DNA of 64,000 bases, from positions 1-64,000 of the forward strand of contig NZ_JAGQCD010000009.1 in the NCBI RefSeq assembly GCF_024345975.1. Direction: 5' to 3'. Source of the DNA: Cyanobium sp. Cruz-8D1 (GTDB taxonomy: Bacteria; Cyanobacteriota; Cyanobacteriia; PCC-6307; Cyanobiaceae). Positions within the stretch are counted from its first letter, which is position 1, and each line of letters begins with the position of its first letter. Both the position numbers and the translations under genes were made by a program. Under the pieces are notes generated by a model, which saw nothing but the letters and a program-made list of their open reading frames with translations, ran no database searches and had not been told where the DNA came from. Shown in pieces: positions 1 through 7,801 of the stretch.

Positions 1-326
1 TGGAGGGCGCCTGTGCGGTCGTCCTCGGAGATGTCCCAGAAGACGTAGGCCCACTGGGGATCACGGGGCAGGAAGACGACGCGGGTCTCGGCGGCGGGCC
101 GGGGGGCCGGGGCCATGTCGGCCTCGAGGGCCGCCACCGTCCTCCCCGCCTGTACTGGAGATTCGGCCGGGATTGCGCCCGCCTCGCCCGAGCGATCGGC
201 GATGGACTCGACGAGGGCGTCCCTGTCCTGAGAGCTGTAGCGCTGAATGCCCAGGGTCCTGGCCAGCTCGCGCAACTGGCGCATGCTGAGGTCGGCCAGG
301 TTCGCGAACGGATTGGTCCTGGCCAT
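1..326 (-). CDS. DUF4912 protein with Rho-N-like N-terminus (3' end outside window)
   Basis: The reading frame opens at an ATG at 326 and runs leftward off the window, so only about 108 residues are visible. The first ~45 residues (start MARTNPFANLADLSMRQL, then a LARTLGI helix and SSQDRDALVESI) resemble the small helical Rho-N/SAP-like domain. After a low-complexity linker comes RVVFLPRDPQWAYVFWDIS, which matches the start of the DUF4912 domain seen in cyanobacterial proteins of this architecture. The function is unknown; the Rho-N-like module suggests nucleic-acid binding. The domain assignment is by pattern recognition only. The C-terminal part, and therefore the total length, cannot be seen. 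Confidence 0.75.
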   Translation of the reverse strand, partial: MARTNPFANLADLSMRQLRELARTLGIQRYSSQDRDALVESIADRSGEAGAIPAESPVQAGRTVAALEADMAPAPRPAAETRVVFLPRDPQWAYVFWDISEDDRTGAL

Positions 327-387
327 GGTAATTCAAAAATGTTACATCTTAATAATCGCTGAGAGGATCAGGGTGGGATCACTCCTG

Positions 388-731
388 TCAGCAGATGCCG
401 ATAACCCCAAAGCGGCCATGATCGCCTGGCCGCAGCAGCACGGGGCCCCGCGTGAGGTCGGCCCCACGGCGCTGCGGCGGCCGGCTCGGGCGCTCCGGAA
501 CACTGGCCAGCAGGGCCGACACCGTCAGCAGGGACCCCAGCAGCAGCCAGAGGCCCCAGCGCCGTCGCGGGCCAGGGCGTTGCCACGCCCTGGCCCGCGA
601 CGGCGCGTGCCGCTGGCGACCCGACGGGCCCTGCCGATCCCCAGCGGTTCGCCACAGCGGGCGCAGACCATGCGACCCGCCAGGCTGCGGTCGGCGCGCA
701 CAGCCCAACTGCCGCACTTCGGACAGCCCAT
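388..731 (-). pseudogene. Zinc-ribbon membrane protein, frameshifted by a palindrome
   Basis: An ATG at 731 starts MGCPKCGSWAVRADRS with a second pair CARCG, a clear two-CxxC zinc ribbon. This frame then becomes low complexity and stops at 525. A different frame in the same direction carries RRRWGLWLLLGSLLTVSALL, a convincing membrane helix, and stops at 388. Reading the two together gives a small zinc-ribbon plus single-span membrane protein, but joining them needs a -1 shift. The break coincides with a 22-bp perfect palindrome at 559-606. Either the gene is broken by a palindromic rearrangement or the assembly is wrong here. The alternative is a 68-residue soluble zinc ribbon alone (525-731). 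Confidence 0.5.
559..606. repeat. 22-bp perfect inverted repeat, 4-nt loop
   Basis: Positions 559-580 pair perfectly with 585-606 around the loop TGCC. The arms are about 80% G+C and are flanked by no T run, so this is not a normal terminator. It lies inside the zinc-ribbon gene exactly where the coding frame changes. Confidence 0.9.
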
Positions 732-772
732 CCCTCTCCCGATCCATCACCCCTCCATGGTGGCGGAACGGC

Positions 773-1267
773 CTAGAGCCATGCCGGATCGGCGCCGGCC
801 GGCCGCTCGGCCGGAGGGAGATCGGCCATCAGCCGGAAATCCTCGAACGCGAAACCCGGCCCCACGCAGCAGTGCAGCAGGCTCCATCGCCCCCGGCTGC
901 GGGCCGCCTGCCACCAGCCCGCCGGCACGACCTGCAGGGGGCTCGGCTCCGGATCACCGGTCGCCTCAACGGCGAGGGGAGCAAGGAGCAGCCGTTCGGC
1001 TGCGCCTCCCTGCGGCGGCAGCCGCCAGAGGTCCAGGGGGTCACCACCGGCGTGGTGCCACACCTCATCGCCCCCCTCAACCCGATGCCAGCGGCTGCAC
1101 TGCCCCTCCGTCAGCAGGAAGGCGATCACCGTGAGTCCGGCACGCTGCTTGCCGTCGTCACTGCGGCACACCTGGCTGGCGGAACGGTGCAGCTCCCGGT
1201 ACCAGCCCCCCTCTGGATGGGGCTGCAGGGCGAAGCGGGCGATCAACGCCTCCGGACGGGAAGCCAT
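773..1267 (-). CDS. Cupin-family protein, DUF985 (Cupin_5)
   Basis: The protein is about 164 residues from an ATG at 1267 (MASRPEALIARF). The early motif LQPHPEGGWYRE is the hallmark opening of the DUF985/Cupin_5 family. It is followed by the cupin-like TVIAFLLTEGQCSRWHRV, DEVWHHAGGDPL and a C-terminal GPGFAFEDFRL. The family folds as a small beta barrel; its substrate is not established. A longer frame reaches to 1375, but those extra residues are unlike the family and would run into the divergent UmuD-like gene region. It is transcribed away from that gene. Confidence 0.85.
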   Translation of the reverse strand: MASRPEALIARFALQPHPEGGWYRELHRSASQVCRSDDGKQRAGLTVIAFLLTEGQCSRWHRVEGGDEVWHHAGGDPLDLWRLPPQGGAAERLLLAPLAVEATGDPEPSPLQVVPAGWWQAARSRGRWSLLHCCVGPGFAFEDFRLMADLPPAERPAGADPAWL

Positions 1268-1322
1268 GGCCTGACGGCAGGGGGTCGTTGCCGATGATCC
1301 CGCGGCAACGGCCACCCGGAGT

Positions 1323-1336
1323 AGAACATCCGTACT
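1323..1336 (+). promoter_or_regulatory. Possible LexA/SOS-type box
   Basis: AGAACATCCGTACT resembles the cyanobacterial LexA motif RGTACNNNDGTWCB with two mismatches (positions 3 and 9). It ends 11 bases before the ATG at 1348 of the UmuD-like gene, where a repressor would sit if that start is right. The match is by eye only. Confidence 0.35.
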
Positions 1337-1347
1337 GCTGCGGGCCG

Positions 1348-1836
1348 ATGCTTCCCCTCCCTCCCCAGGTACCACTGCCCCCGCGCCAGGGAGCCGCGGC
1401 GCTCCTGTGTCTCCTGGCCTCCGAAGCCGTCAGCGCCGGCTTCCCCAGCCCCGCCGACGACTACGTGGAGGCCCGCATCGATCTCAACGTGGAACTGATC
1501 CCCCGGCCGCTGTCCACCTTCTTCATGCGCGTCAGCGGCGATGCCATGCGGGGGGACGGCATCGTCGACGGCGACCTGCTGGTGATCGACCGCAGCGTCG
1601 ATCCCCGTCCCGGCATGGTGGTGGTGGCGGTCCACGGCGGCGCCTTCCTGCTGCGCCGCCTGGCCCGCCGCGGCACCGGCCTGTGGCTGGTGGCCAGCGA
1701 CGGCACCAGTCCGCCCCTGGTGCTGATCAGCGACGAAGGCAGCGATCGCGAAGGCCGTGGTGATGGCGCGGACCTCTGGGGCGTCGTGATCCACGCCGTG
1801 CATCACCTGGCGGGCGCCCCCTCCAGACGTCGCTGA
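1348..1836 (+). CDS. UmuD-like S24-family protein lacking the Ser-Lys catalytic dyad
   Basis: The protein of about 162 residues aligns along its length with UmuD: SAGFPSPADDYVE corresponds to the self-cleavage region of E. coli UmuD (CGFPSPAADYVE), IDLNVELI follows, and it ends in LWGVVIHAVHH. UmuD/LexA proteins self-cleave with a Ser in SGDSM and a Lys near VKKL. Here the sequence is VSGDAMRGD and FLLRRLA, so Ser is Ala (codon GCC) and Lys is Arg (CGC). The cleavage-site pair looks like Ala-Gly. I chose the ATG at 1348 because it gives an N-terminus of UmuD-like length and leaves the LexA-like box upstream; an ATG at 1288 is also open. No umuC is adjacent. It may be a non-cleavable partner or regulator, or a relic. 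Confidence 0.8.
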   Translation: MLPLPPQVPLPPRQGAAALLCLLASEAVSAGFPSPADDYVEARIDLNVELIPRPLSTFFMRVSGDAMRGDGIVDGDLLVIDRSVDPRPGMVVVAVHGGAFLLRRLARRGTGLWLVASDGTSPPLVLISDEGSDREGRGDGADLWGVVIHAVHHLAGAPSRRR

Positions 1837-1842
1837 CCGGGC

Positions 1843-2046
1843 TCACGGATCGGCGCGGTGGGGCAGGGCGCGGGAATCGCTGGGAAGGGCGGGAGGCGAC
1901 ATCAGCAGACCGCGCCGGCGCAGCTCACGCCGGAATTCACCGGCCAATCCGTCCGCCATCCAGAGCTTGCGCAGATGGCCGAAGATCACCATGCAACGCA
2001 GGGCGATGGTGGCGCAGACAAGCACCTGCAGGCAGAGTTTCAGCAC
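1843..2046 (-). CDS. Small membrane-associated protein, unknown function
   Basis: The frame from a GTG at 2046 encodes about 67 residues. It has a hydrophobic start (VLKLCLQVLVCATIALRCMVIF), a basic amphipathic stretch (FRRELRRRGLL) and a short polar tail. One membrane segment with a positively charged cytoplasmic tail is likely. A longer frame reaches 2124, but the added part is low-complexity. I do not recognise a family. It converges tail-to-tail with the UmuD-like gene, 6 bases away. Confidence 0.5.
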   Translation of the reverse strand: MLKLCLQVLVCATIALRCMVIFGHLRKLWMADGLAGEFRRELRRRGLLMSPPALPSDSRALPHRADP

Positions 2047-2184
2047 GGTGGAAGCAGCTGCAGCGCTGTGCTGAACCCAGCCTAGGGGCGTTGGCGGCGA
2101 GCGGCCGCAGCGGGACGGCGGCAAAACGCCGTCCAGGCGTCATGCTGGGGGCGATGAGCGGCAACGCCGCCCCAGCCTGCTTCG

Positions 2185-2463
2185 ATGATCGAGCCTCTGC
2201 CGGAGCTGAGCACCGCCGAACTGGAGACCCTCCTGGCCGCCCTCGATCCGTTGCTGGATGGCTTCGGCGAAGGCGGCTCCTGCCTCGACGATGCCAGCGC
2301 CTTCCTGGAACGGCTGGGCATCAGCCAGAGCGATGGCGCGGAGACCACCTCGCCGCTGCTCCAGTGGCTGGAAAGCTGGCGGGCCGCCGGCGGCAACCGG
2401 GCTACCCTGCGGCTGATGGTGCAGACCATGCTGAGCGAGCGGCAGGAGGCTCTGCCGGACTGA
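2185..2463 (+). CDS. Small acidic protein, unknown function
   Basis: This is a 92-residue acidic, largely helical protein (MIEPLPELSTAELETLLAALDPLLDGF). It has no Cys pairs, signal or membrane segment. The first ~50 residues carry regularly spaced leucines, and a second helix (LLQWLESWRAAGGNRATL) follows. It ends 14 bases before the convergent folP gene. No family is recognised; its compact acidic composition and clean frame make it likely real. Confidence 0.6.
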   Translation: MIEPLPELSTAELETLLAALDPLLDGFGEGGSCLDDASAFLERLGISQSDGAETTSPLLQWLESWRAAGGNRATLRLMVQTMLSERQEALPD

Positions 2464-2477
2464 TCGGCCGGATGGGA

Positions 2478-3341
2478 TCAGGGGCGGCAGAGGGCATCGG
2501 CCATGCGGGCCGTCTGCACGATCGGCCCGACATCATGCACCCGCAGCACATCGGCACCGGCGGCGATGGCCTGGCCGCAGACGGCCGCGGTGCCCCAGAG
2601 GCGGGCCCGGGGGCGGGGCTCAGCCAGCACCTCGCCGATGAACCGCTTGCGCGAGGGCCCCACCAGCAGGGGAAAACCCTCGGCCCGCAGCAGGGCCAGC
2701 CCCCGCAGCAGGGCGAGGTTGTGGGCGGTGGTCTTGGCGAAACCCAGCCCCGGATCCCAGAGGATCCGCTCCGGACGCACCCCCGCCGCCAGGGCCCGGT
2801 CGGTGGCGCGCAGCAGCTCATCACGTACCTCGGCGACCACGTCGCCATAGCGGGCCAGGGCGTCCATGGTGCCGCTGTCGCCGCGGCTGTGCATCAGCAC
2901 ACAGGGGCAGTCCGCGGCCGCCACCACCGTCAGCAGGGCGGGATCACGGCGGCCGGCGCTGACGTCATTGATCCAGTGGGCGCCGGCCGCCAGGGCTGCT
3001 TCGGCCACCGGGGCGAGGAAGGTGTCGATCGAGAGCAGGGGGCCGCCGGCCGCCGGGGGTGGCAGGGCCGCCAGGATTCGCCCCAGGCCGGGCAGCACCC
3101 GGGCGATCTCCACCTGGGCACCGACCTCGGGCGCCCCGGGCCGGGTGCTCTGCCCCCCCAGGTCGAGCAGGTCGGCCCCCTGGCGATGCAGCAGCCGGGC
3201 CCGCCGCACCGCCGCCTCGGGGGCCTCGAATCGGCCGCCGTCACTGAAGGAATCGGGCGTGAGGTTGAGGACCCCCATCACGAGGGTCCGATCCCCCCAG
3301 CGGAAACCGGGTGGTAGGGCGACAGACGGGACGACGCCCAC
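2478..3341 (-). CDS. folP: Dihydropteroate synthase
   Basis: This enzyme condenses p-aminobenzoate with hydroxymethyl-dihydropterin diphosphate in folate synthesis. All the family's loops are visible in order: NLTPDSFSDGGRF, DLGGQSTRPGA, LSIDTF, INDVSAG, DPGLGFAKT, GPSRKRFIGEVL and a terminal LRVHDVGP. I place the start at the GTG at 3341 because upstream codons overlap tpiA (ending 3367) and are unlike the family. That gives about 287 residues, a normal length. It lies 25 bases downstream of tpiA on the same strand, suggesting cotranscription. Confidence 0.95.
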   Translation of the reverse strand: MGVVPSVALPPGFRWGDRTLVMGVLNLTPDSFSDGGRFEAPEAAVRRARLLHRQGADLLDLGGQSTRPGAPEVGAQVEIARVLPGLGRILAALPPPAAGGPLLSIDTFLAPVAEAALAAGAHWINDVSAGRRDPALLTVVAAADCPCVLMHSRGDSGTMDALARYGDVVAEVRDELLRATDRALAAGVRPERILWDPGLGFAKTTAHNLALLRGLALLRAEGFPLLVGPSRKRFIGEVLAEPRPRARLWGTAAVCGQAIAAGADVLRVHDVGPIVQTARMADALCRP

Positions 3342-3366
3342 GGCGTTCAGGGCAGGGGCAGGCGGC

Positions 3367-4107
3367 TCAGACGGGCACCGGCACCTGGTAGTTGGCGATG
3401 CGGGCGAAGCTGACCGGATCGAGGGAGGCGCCACCCACCAGCACGCCGTCGATGTCGCTCTGGGCCATCAGCATGTCGATGGTGGCGGGGTTGACCGAAC
3501 CGCCGTACTGCACCACCACCTCGGGGTGGCCCACCCAGCCGCGGATCAGGCCGCAGATGCGGTTGGCCTCCTCGGCGGCGCAGGTCTTGCCGGTACCGAT
3601 CGCCCAGATGGGCTCGTAGGCCACGATCAGGTGCAGGGGGTCGACGCCCTCCAGCCCCTGCTCCACCTGGCGGTGGATCACCCGCTCGGTTTCACGGGCT
3701 TCGCGCTGGTCGTCGCTCTCGCCCACACAAAGGATCGGAATCAGACCCGTCGCCTGGGCCGTGCGGGCCCGCAGGTTGATCTGCTCGTCGGTTTCGCTGA
3801 AGTACTTGCGCGGCTCGCTGTGGCCCACGATCGCGTGGGTCACCCCGTGCTCCAGGAGCATGGGGGCGGAGATCATGCCGGTGTAGGCACCGCTCTCCTC
3901 CCAGTGGACGTTCTGGCCGGCGATGGCGACACCGGCGCCGGCCAGGTGACGGCAAAGGGTGGGGATGGCCGTGAACGGAGGGGCCAGCACCACCTCCCTG
4001 TCATCGGACAGATCGGCGATCAGGGGCCGGAAGGTGGCCGCAAAAGCCCGCGCCTGGGCGCAGGTCATGTGCATCTTCCAGTTGCCTGCGATGACGGCCT
4101 TGCGCAC
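3367..4107 (-). CDS. tpiA: Triosephosphate isomerase
   Basis: The enzyme interconverts dihydroxyacetone phosphate and glyceraldehyde 3-phosphate in glycolysis and the Calvin cycle. The substrate-binding Lys is in GNWKMHMT near the N-terminus, the electrophilic His in [11 protein letters not shown], the catalytic Glu in [12 protein letters not shown], and the phosphate loop in QYGGSVNP and GVLVGGASL. The GTG at 4107 is preceded by GGGAG about 7 bases upstream and yields a start like homologues ([11 protein letters not shown]); the ATG at 4167 would overlap the upstream gene. The length of about 246 residues is typical. Confidence 0.96.
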   Translation of the reverse strand: MRKAVIAGNWKMHMTCAQARAFAATFRPLIADLSDDREVVLAPPFTAIPTLCRHLAGAGVAIAGQNVHWEESGAYTGMISAPMLLEHGVTHAIVGHSEPRKYFSETDEQINLRARTAQATGLIPILCVGESDDQREARETERVIHRQVEQGLEGVDPLHLIVAYEPIWAIGTGKTCAAEEANRICGLIRGWVGHPEVVVQYGGSVNPATIDMLMAQSDIDGVLVGGASLDPVSFARIANYQVPVPV

Positions 4108-4138
4108 GTGGTCTCCCGGCAGCGACATTCGAGGCAGG

Positions 4139-4357
4139 TTAAGGCGTGATGCCGCCATCGCCCCCACGACCCAGGCGCCTGGAGAGCATCAGCACCTCGC
4201 GGCCATCCATGGCCACCGCATCGCCAGGGGCCAGCTGGCGGCCGCGCCGGGTCTCGATCGTGCCGTTGACGGTCACGTCCCCACGCTGGATGCGCTGCTT
4301 GGCCTCACCGCCGGTGCCGACGAGTCCCTGCCATTTGAGGAATTGATCCAGCTTCAC
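4139..4357 (-). CDS. Small S4-domain RNA-binding protein
   Basis: From the GTG at 4357 the frame encodes 72 residues beginning [20 protein letters not shown]. It continues with [20 protein letters not shown] and ends in a basic Gly-rich tail. This is a stand-alone S4 RNA-binding fold of the YbcJ/YaaA type, expected to bind structured RNA in the cytoplasm. It is upstream of and codirectional with tpiA (31 bases from its GTG). It is divergent from the ABC exporter starting at 4397, leaving only about 40 bases for both promoters. Confidence 0.85.
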   Translation of the reverse strand: MKLDQFLKWQGLVGTGGEAKQRIQRGDVTVNGTIETRRGRQLAPGDAVAMDGREVLMLSRRLGRGGDGGITP

Positions 4358-4396
4358 CGTCAGGGGACGCCCGGAGAGCGCTGATAGGGTTCGTCG

Positions 4397-6136
4397 ATGC
4401 TTGCACCCTCGCCGGCCGGCTTCCGCAGGCTCTGGCCGCTGCTGAAGCCCCATCGGCGACCCCTGCTGCTCGGGGGGTTGTGCATGCTCGTGTTCGTGGC
4501 CTGCTGGCCCCTGCTGGCGTGGCTGGCGGGCCAGCTGATCCCGGCCATCGGCGCCGGCGATTTCACCAAGGTGCTGCGCAGCATCGCCGCGGCCCTGGCG
4601 GTGTTCCTGGTGCAGAAGATCGCCCAGTTCGGGCAGGACACCCTGCTGGCGGGACCAGCCTTGCGGGTGAGCCAGGAGCTGCGGCGGCAATTGTTCGCCC
4701 GGCTGCAGCGGCTCGATTTCGGGGCCCTCGAGAAACTGTCGGCCGGCGATCTCACCTACCGGCTCACCGAAGACGCTGACCGGGTGGGTGAGGTGATCTA
4801 CAAGACGATCCAGGACACCACCCCCAGCGCCCTGCAGCTGGTGGTGGTACTGGGGTACATGGTCTGGCTCGACTGGCCCCTCGCCCTGGCCACCCTGCTG
4901 CTGGCCCCCCTGGTGGCGCTCATGGTGAGCGCCTTCGGGGCCCGGGTGATGACCGCCGCCGAGCGCAGCCAGAAGCAGGTCAGCGATCTGGCGGCCCTGC
5001 TGGCTGAAGCGATCGGCGGCCTGCCCCTGGTGCGGGCCTTCGCCGCGGAGCCCTGGCTGCAGCAGCGGTTCGACACCGAGATCGACCTGCACCGCCGCGC
5101 CCGCTACCGCACCCTGGAACTGTTGGCCCTGCAGCACCCGGTGGTGGGTTTCATCGAGGCGGCGGGCATCCTCTCGGTGCTGCTGATCGGGGCGGCACGG
5201 ATCAAGGCGGGCGGCCTCGACAGCCAGGGATTCAGCAGCTATGTGGCTGCTTTGCTGATGCTGATCGATCCGATCTCCCACCTCACCACCAACTTCAACG
5301 AGTTCCAGCAGGGCCAGGCCTCGCTCAAGCGCCTGCGGGCGATCGAGAACGAGCCGGTGGAGCCGCCCGACCACCCCGACGCCAGGCCCCTGGGAACCGT
5401 GTCCGGAGAGCTGGTGCTGGACGGGGTGAGCTTTGGCTACCAGGGCGGCAGCCCGGTGCTGCGCCAGCTCGATCTCCACATCCATCCGGGGCAGGTGGTG
5501 GCCCTGGTGGGACCCTCCGGCGCCGGCAAGAGCACCCTGTTTTCCCTGCTGCTGCGCTTCAACACCGCCCAGAGCGGCCGGGTGCTGCTCGATGGCCAGA
5601 ACCTGGCCGACCTGCGGGCCCGGGACCTGCGCCGCGCCGTGGCCCTGGTGCCCCAGCAGAGCAGCGTGTTTTCGGGCACGGTGGCCGAGGCCATCGCTTT
5701 CGGTCGCCCCGCCAGCGGTGAGCAGATCCGCCAGGCCGCCCGGCTGGCCAACGCGGCGGACTTCATCGAGAGCCTCCCCGGCGGCTACGACAGCCGCCTC
5801 GAGGAACGGGGCAGCAACTTCTCCGGCGGCCAGCTGCAGCGGCTGGCGATCGCCCGGGCCGTGCTGGGCAACCCGGCGGTGATGCTCCTCGACGAGGCCA
5901 CCAGCGCCCTGGATGCGGAGGCCGAAGAGGCGGTGCAGCAGGGCCTGCAGCAGGCCATGGCCGGTCGCACCGTGCTGGTGATCGCCCACCGGCTCGCCAC
6001 CGTGCAGGAGGCCGATCTGATCGTGGTGCTCGACGGCGGCCGCATCGTCCAACAGGGCAGCCACGACGAACTCATGGCCAGCGGCGGGCGCTACCGCGAA
6101 CTCTGCGAACGCCAGTTCATCCGCCTGGAGGCCTGA
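4397..6136 (+). CDS. ABC exporter half-transporter (membrane + ATPase domains fused)
   Basis: This 579-residue protein joins a six-helix export-type membrane domain (about residues 20-310) to an ATP-binding domain. Walker A GPSGAGKST is near residue 372, the ABC signature NFSGGQLQRL near 473, and Walker B AVMLLDEAT near 493, with an H-loop in IAHRLATV. The domain order and length fit the MsbA/BmrA-like exporters that work as homodimers, moving lipids, peptides or drugs outward. The cargo cannot be told from sequence. It is single-gene and divergent from the S4 gene. Confidence 0.92.
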   Translation: MLAPSPAGFRRLWPLLKPHRRPLLLGGLCMLVFVACWPLLAWLAGQLIPAIGAGDFTKVLRSIAAALAVFLVQKIAQFGQDTLLAGPALRVSQELRRQLFARLQRLDFGALEKLSAGDLTYRLTEDADRVGEVIYKTIQDTTPSALQLVVVLGYMVWLDWPLALATLLLAPLVALMVSAFGARVMTAAERSQKQVSDLAALLAEAIGGLPLVRAFAAEPWLQQRFDTEIDLHRRARYRTLELLALQHPVVGFIEAAGILSVLLIGAARIKAGGLDSQGFSSYVAALLMLIDPISHLTTNFNEFQQGQASLKRLRAIENEPVEPPDHPDARPLGTVSGELVLDGVSFGYQGGSPVLRQLDLHIHPGQVVALVGPSGAGKSTLFSLLLRFNTAQSGRVLLDGQNLADLRARDLRRAVALVPQQSSVFSGTVAEAIAFGRPASGEQIRQAARLANAADFIESLPGGYDSRLEERGSNFSGGQLQRLAIARAVLGNPAVMLLDEATSALDAEAEEAVQQGLQQAMAGRTVLVIAHRLATVQEADLIVVLDGGRIVQQGSHDELMASGGRYRELCERQFIRLEA

Positions 6137-6176
6137 GCCCGGCCACTTAGGCTGACGGCCAATTGCTCCTCCCCCC

Positions 6177-6398
6177 TTGGAAACACCCAGCCAGCAACCG
6201 CCCGTGCTGACCTTCGAGGGCCTCCGCTACGACCTCAACGGCCTGCCCGACGACGTCAAGGAACTGGTACGGGGAATGCAGGTGGCCGACGCCCAGCTGC
6301 GCATGCACGAAGACACCCTGAAGGTTCTGGCCGTGGGCCGGCAGGCGATGGCCAGCCAACTCAACGACAAGCTGAAGGACATCACGCCGCTGCCCTGA
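6177..6398 (+). CDS. DUF6447-like small protein
   Basis: A 73-residue protein starting at TTG (6177). The core LTFEGLRYDLNGLPDDVKELV is the pattern of the small DUF6447 family found in cyanobacteria and bacteria. It is followed by a helical QLRMHEDTLKVLAVGRQA. There is no signal or membrane segment, and the function is unknown. It follows the ABC exporter by 40 bases on the same strand and may be cotranscribed with it. An unusual TTG start is the only one that keeps the conserved N-terminus. Confidence 0.75.
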   Translation: METPSQQPPVLTFEGLRYDLNGLPDDVKELVRGMQVADAQLRMHEDTLKVLAVGRQAMASQLNDKLKDITPLP

Positions 6399-6417
6399 GC
6401 CATAGGGAAGCTGGACC

Positions 6418-7769
6418 TCAGCCCACCACCTCCTTGGCCTGCTTGAGCACGGCCTCCGGCAAGGTCACACCGATGGCGGCCGCCATGGCCCGGTTCACGA
6501 GCATCTCGGTTTTGGTGAGGGGCTCGAAGGCCCTCGTGGCGGGAGATTCGCCCTTGAGCACCCGCACTGCCAATTTGCCTGCGGCATAACCGTCGTCGAA
6601 GTAGGACAAGCCGACCGTGGCCAGGCAGCCGGGCAGGTTGCGATGTCGTCGGCATCCACCGAATACACGGGGATTTTCTTCTCGAGGCCCACCTTGGCAA
6701 TCGAGCCGAACCCCTGGATGGTGGCGTAGTCCCCGATCTTCACGAAGGCGTCCACCTGCTTCTGGGCCGCCTCCTGCTTGAGCACCTTGGCTTCGTACTC
6801 CGAGTTGGGCTCACCGGGGTTGAAGATCAGGCCGACGGTCCTGAGCTCCGGGTCGATCTGGCGGGCCAGATCCAGTTCCTTGCCAACGGGGTTGGTGCCG
6901 ATCGTGCCCACCACGTTGGGGCGGTGCTGACCGACGCCTCCGGGGGGTGTGCCGGCCCCCGCCCCCCAGGGGTTGGAGCAACAGCAGAAGATCACCGGGG
7001 TGGTCTGGGGCGCCACCTTCATGGCGGCCTGCAGCGGCGGCGTTCCCACCGCCAGCAAGGCCCAGGGCTCGGAGCGGGGCCGCAGCACTGAGTCACCGAT
7101 GATCACCATGCCCAGGCCGAGGATCAGGGAGCCGATGCCCAAGGTCACATCGGCGAAACCCTGATACAGCGCCACCAGGGCGCCGGTCAGGGCCACCAGA
7201 CCGTTGGCGGCGGCGATGCCCATGGTGAGTCCCCGGCGCTGGTTGATGCCGTTGGCGCGGGCCATGGCGGGGTTATCGCCCAGGGCCCGCAGGGCCAGGC
7301 CGACATCAGTGGCCAGCAGCAGGCTGATCACCAGGATCAGGCCCAACATCGCCAGGGTGAGGCCCACGGCCCAGCGGCCATCGAGACCCAGGCCCAGGTC
7401 GGGCAGGACCTGGATTCCCGCCGGGGTCTCCGGCAGGGGAATGCTGGAGCGCCCCATCAGGCGCAGGGTGATCGAGTACAGGCCCGTGGTGGTGAGGATG
7501 CCGGCAAACAGATCATTCACCCCCAGACGGGTGTGGATCAGGCCGGTCACCAGCCCCGCCAGGCAGCCGAACAAAACCGCCAGGCCCAGGGCCCAGGGCA
7601 CCGGCGTGCCCCGGCTGATCAGCATCGCGGCCGTGCCGCCGCCAAGGGCGAAGGAACCGTCAACGGTGAGGTCGGGGAACTTGAGGACGCGCAGGGTCAG
7701 GTAGGTGCCCAGGGCCAGGCCGGCATAGGCCAGACCCTGGTCATAGGCGCCGAGCCAGAGGGAGAACAT
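6418..7769 (-). pseudogene. Decayed ABC importer: permease fused to substrate-binding-protein fragments
   Basis: From the ATG at 7769 about 245 residues encode the membrane permease of a TrpXYZ-like importer (GLALGTYLTLRVLKFPDLTV, LRALGDNPAMARANGINQRR). Just after SEPWALL the same frame jumps into the middle of a substrate-binding protein (PPLQAAMKVAPQTTPVIF, then GLIFNPGEPNSEYEAKVLKQ). An internal segment of roughly 35 residues is then missing between KQEAA and KQVDAF. After YSVDAD the frame is lost, and the true C-terminus (SYFDDGYAAGKLAVRVLKGE) continues in another frame down to 6418. The permease C-terminus, the binding-protein N-terminus and signal peptide are absent, and no ATPase gene is adjacent. 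The multiple deletions indicate a non-functional relic. Confidence 0.88.
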
Positions 7770-7801
7770 CGGCGCCTTGTGACCTTCGCCCGCTTCCGGG
7801 C

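Noticed and set aside
4358-6064. Long open frame opposite the ABC exporter
   Set aside because: It reads as low-complexity His/Gln/Gly-rich protein in the shadow of a clear ABC transporter. Only its last 72 codons (S4 domain, 4139-4357) look real.
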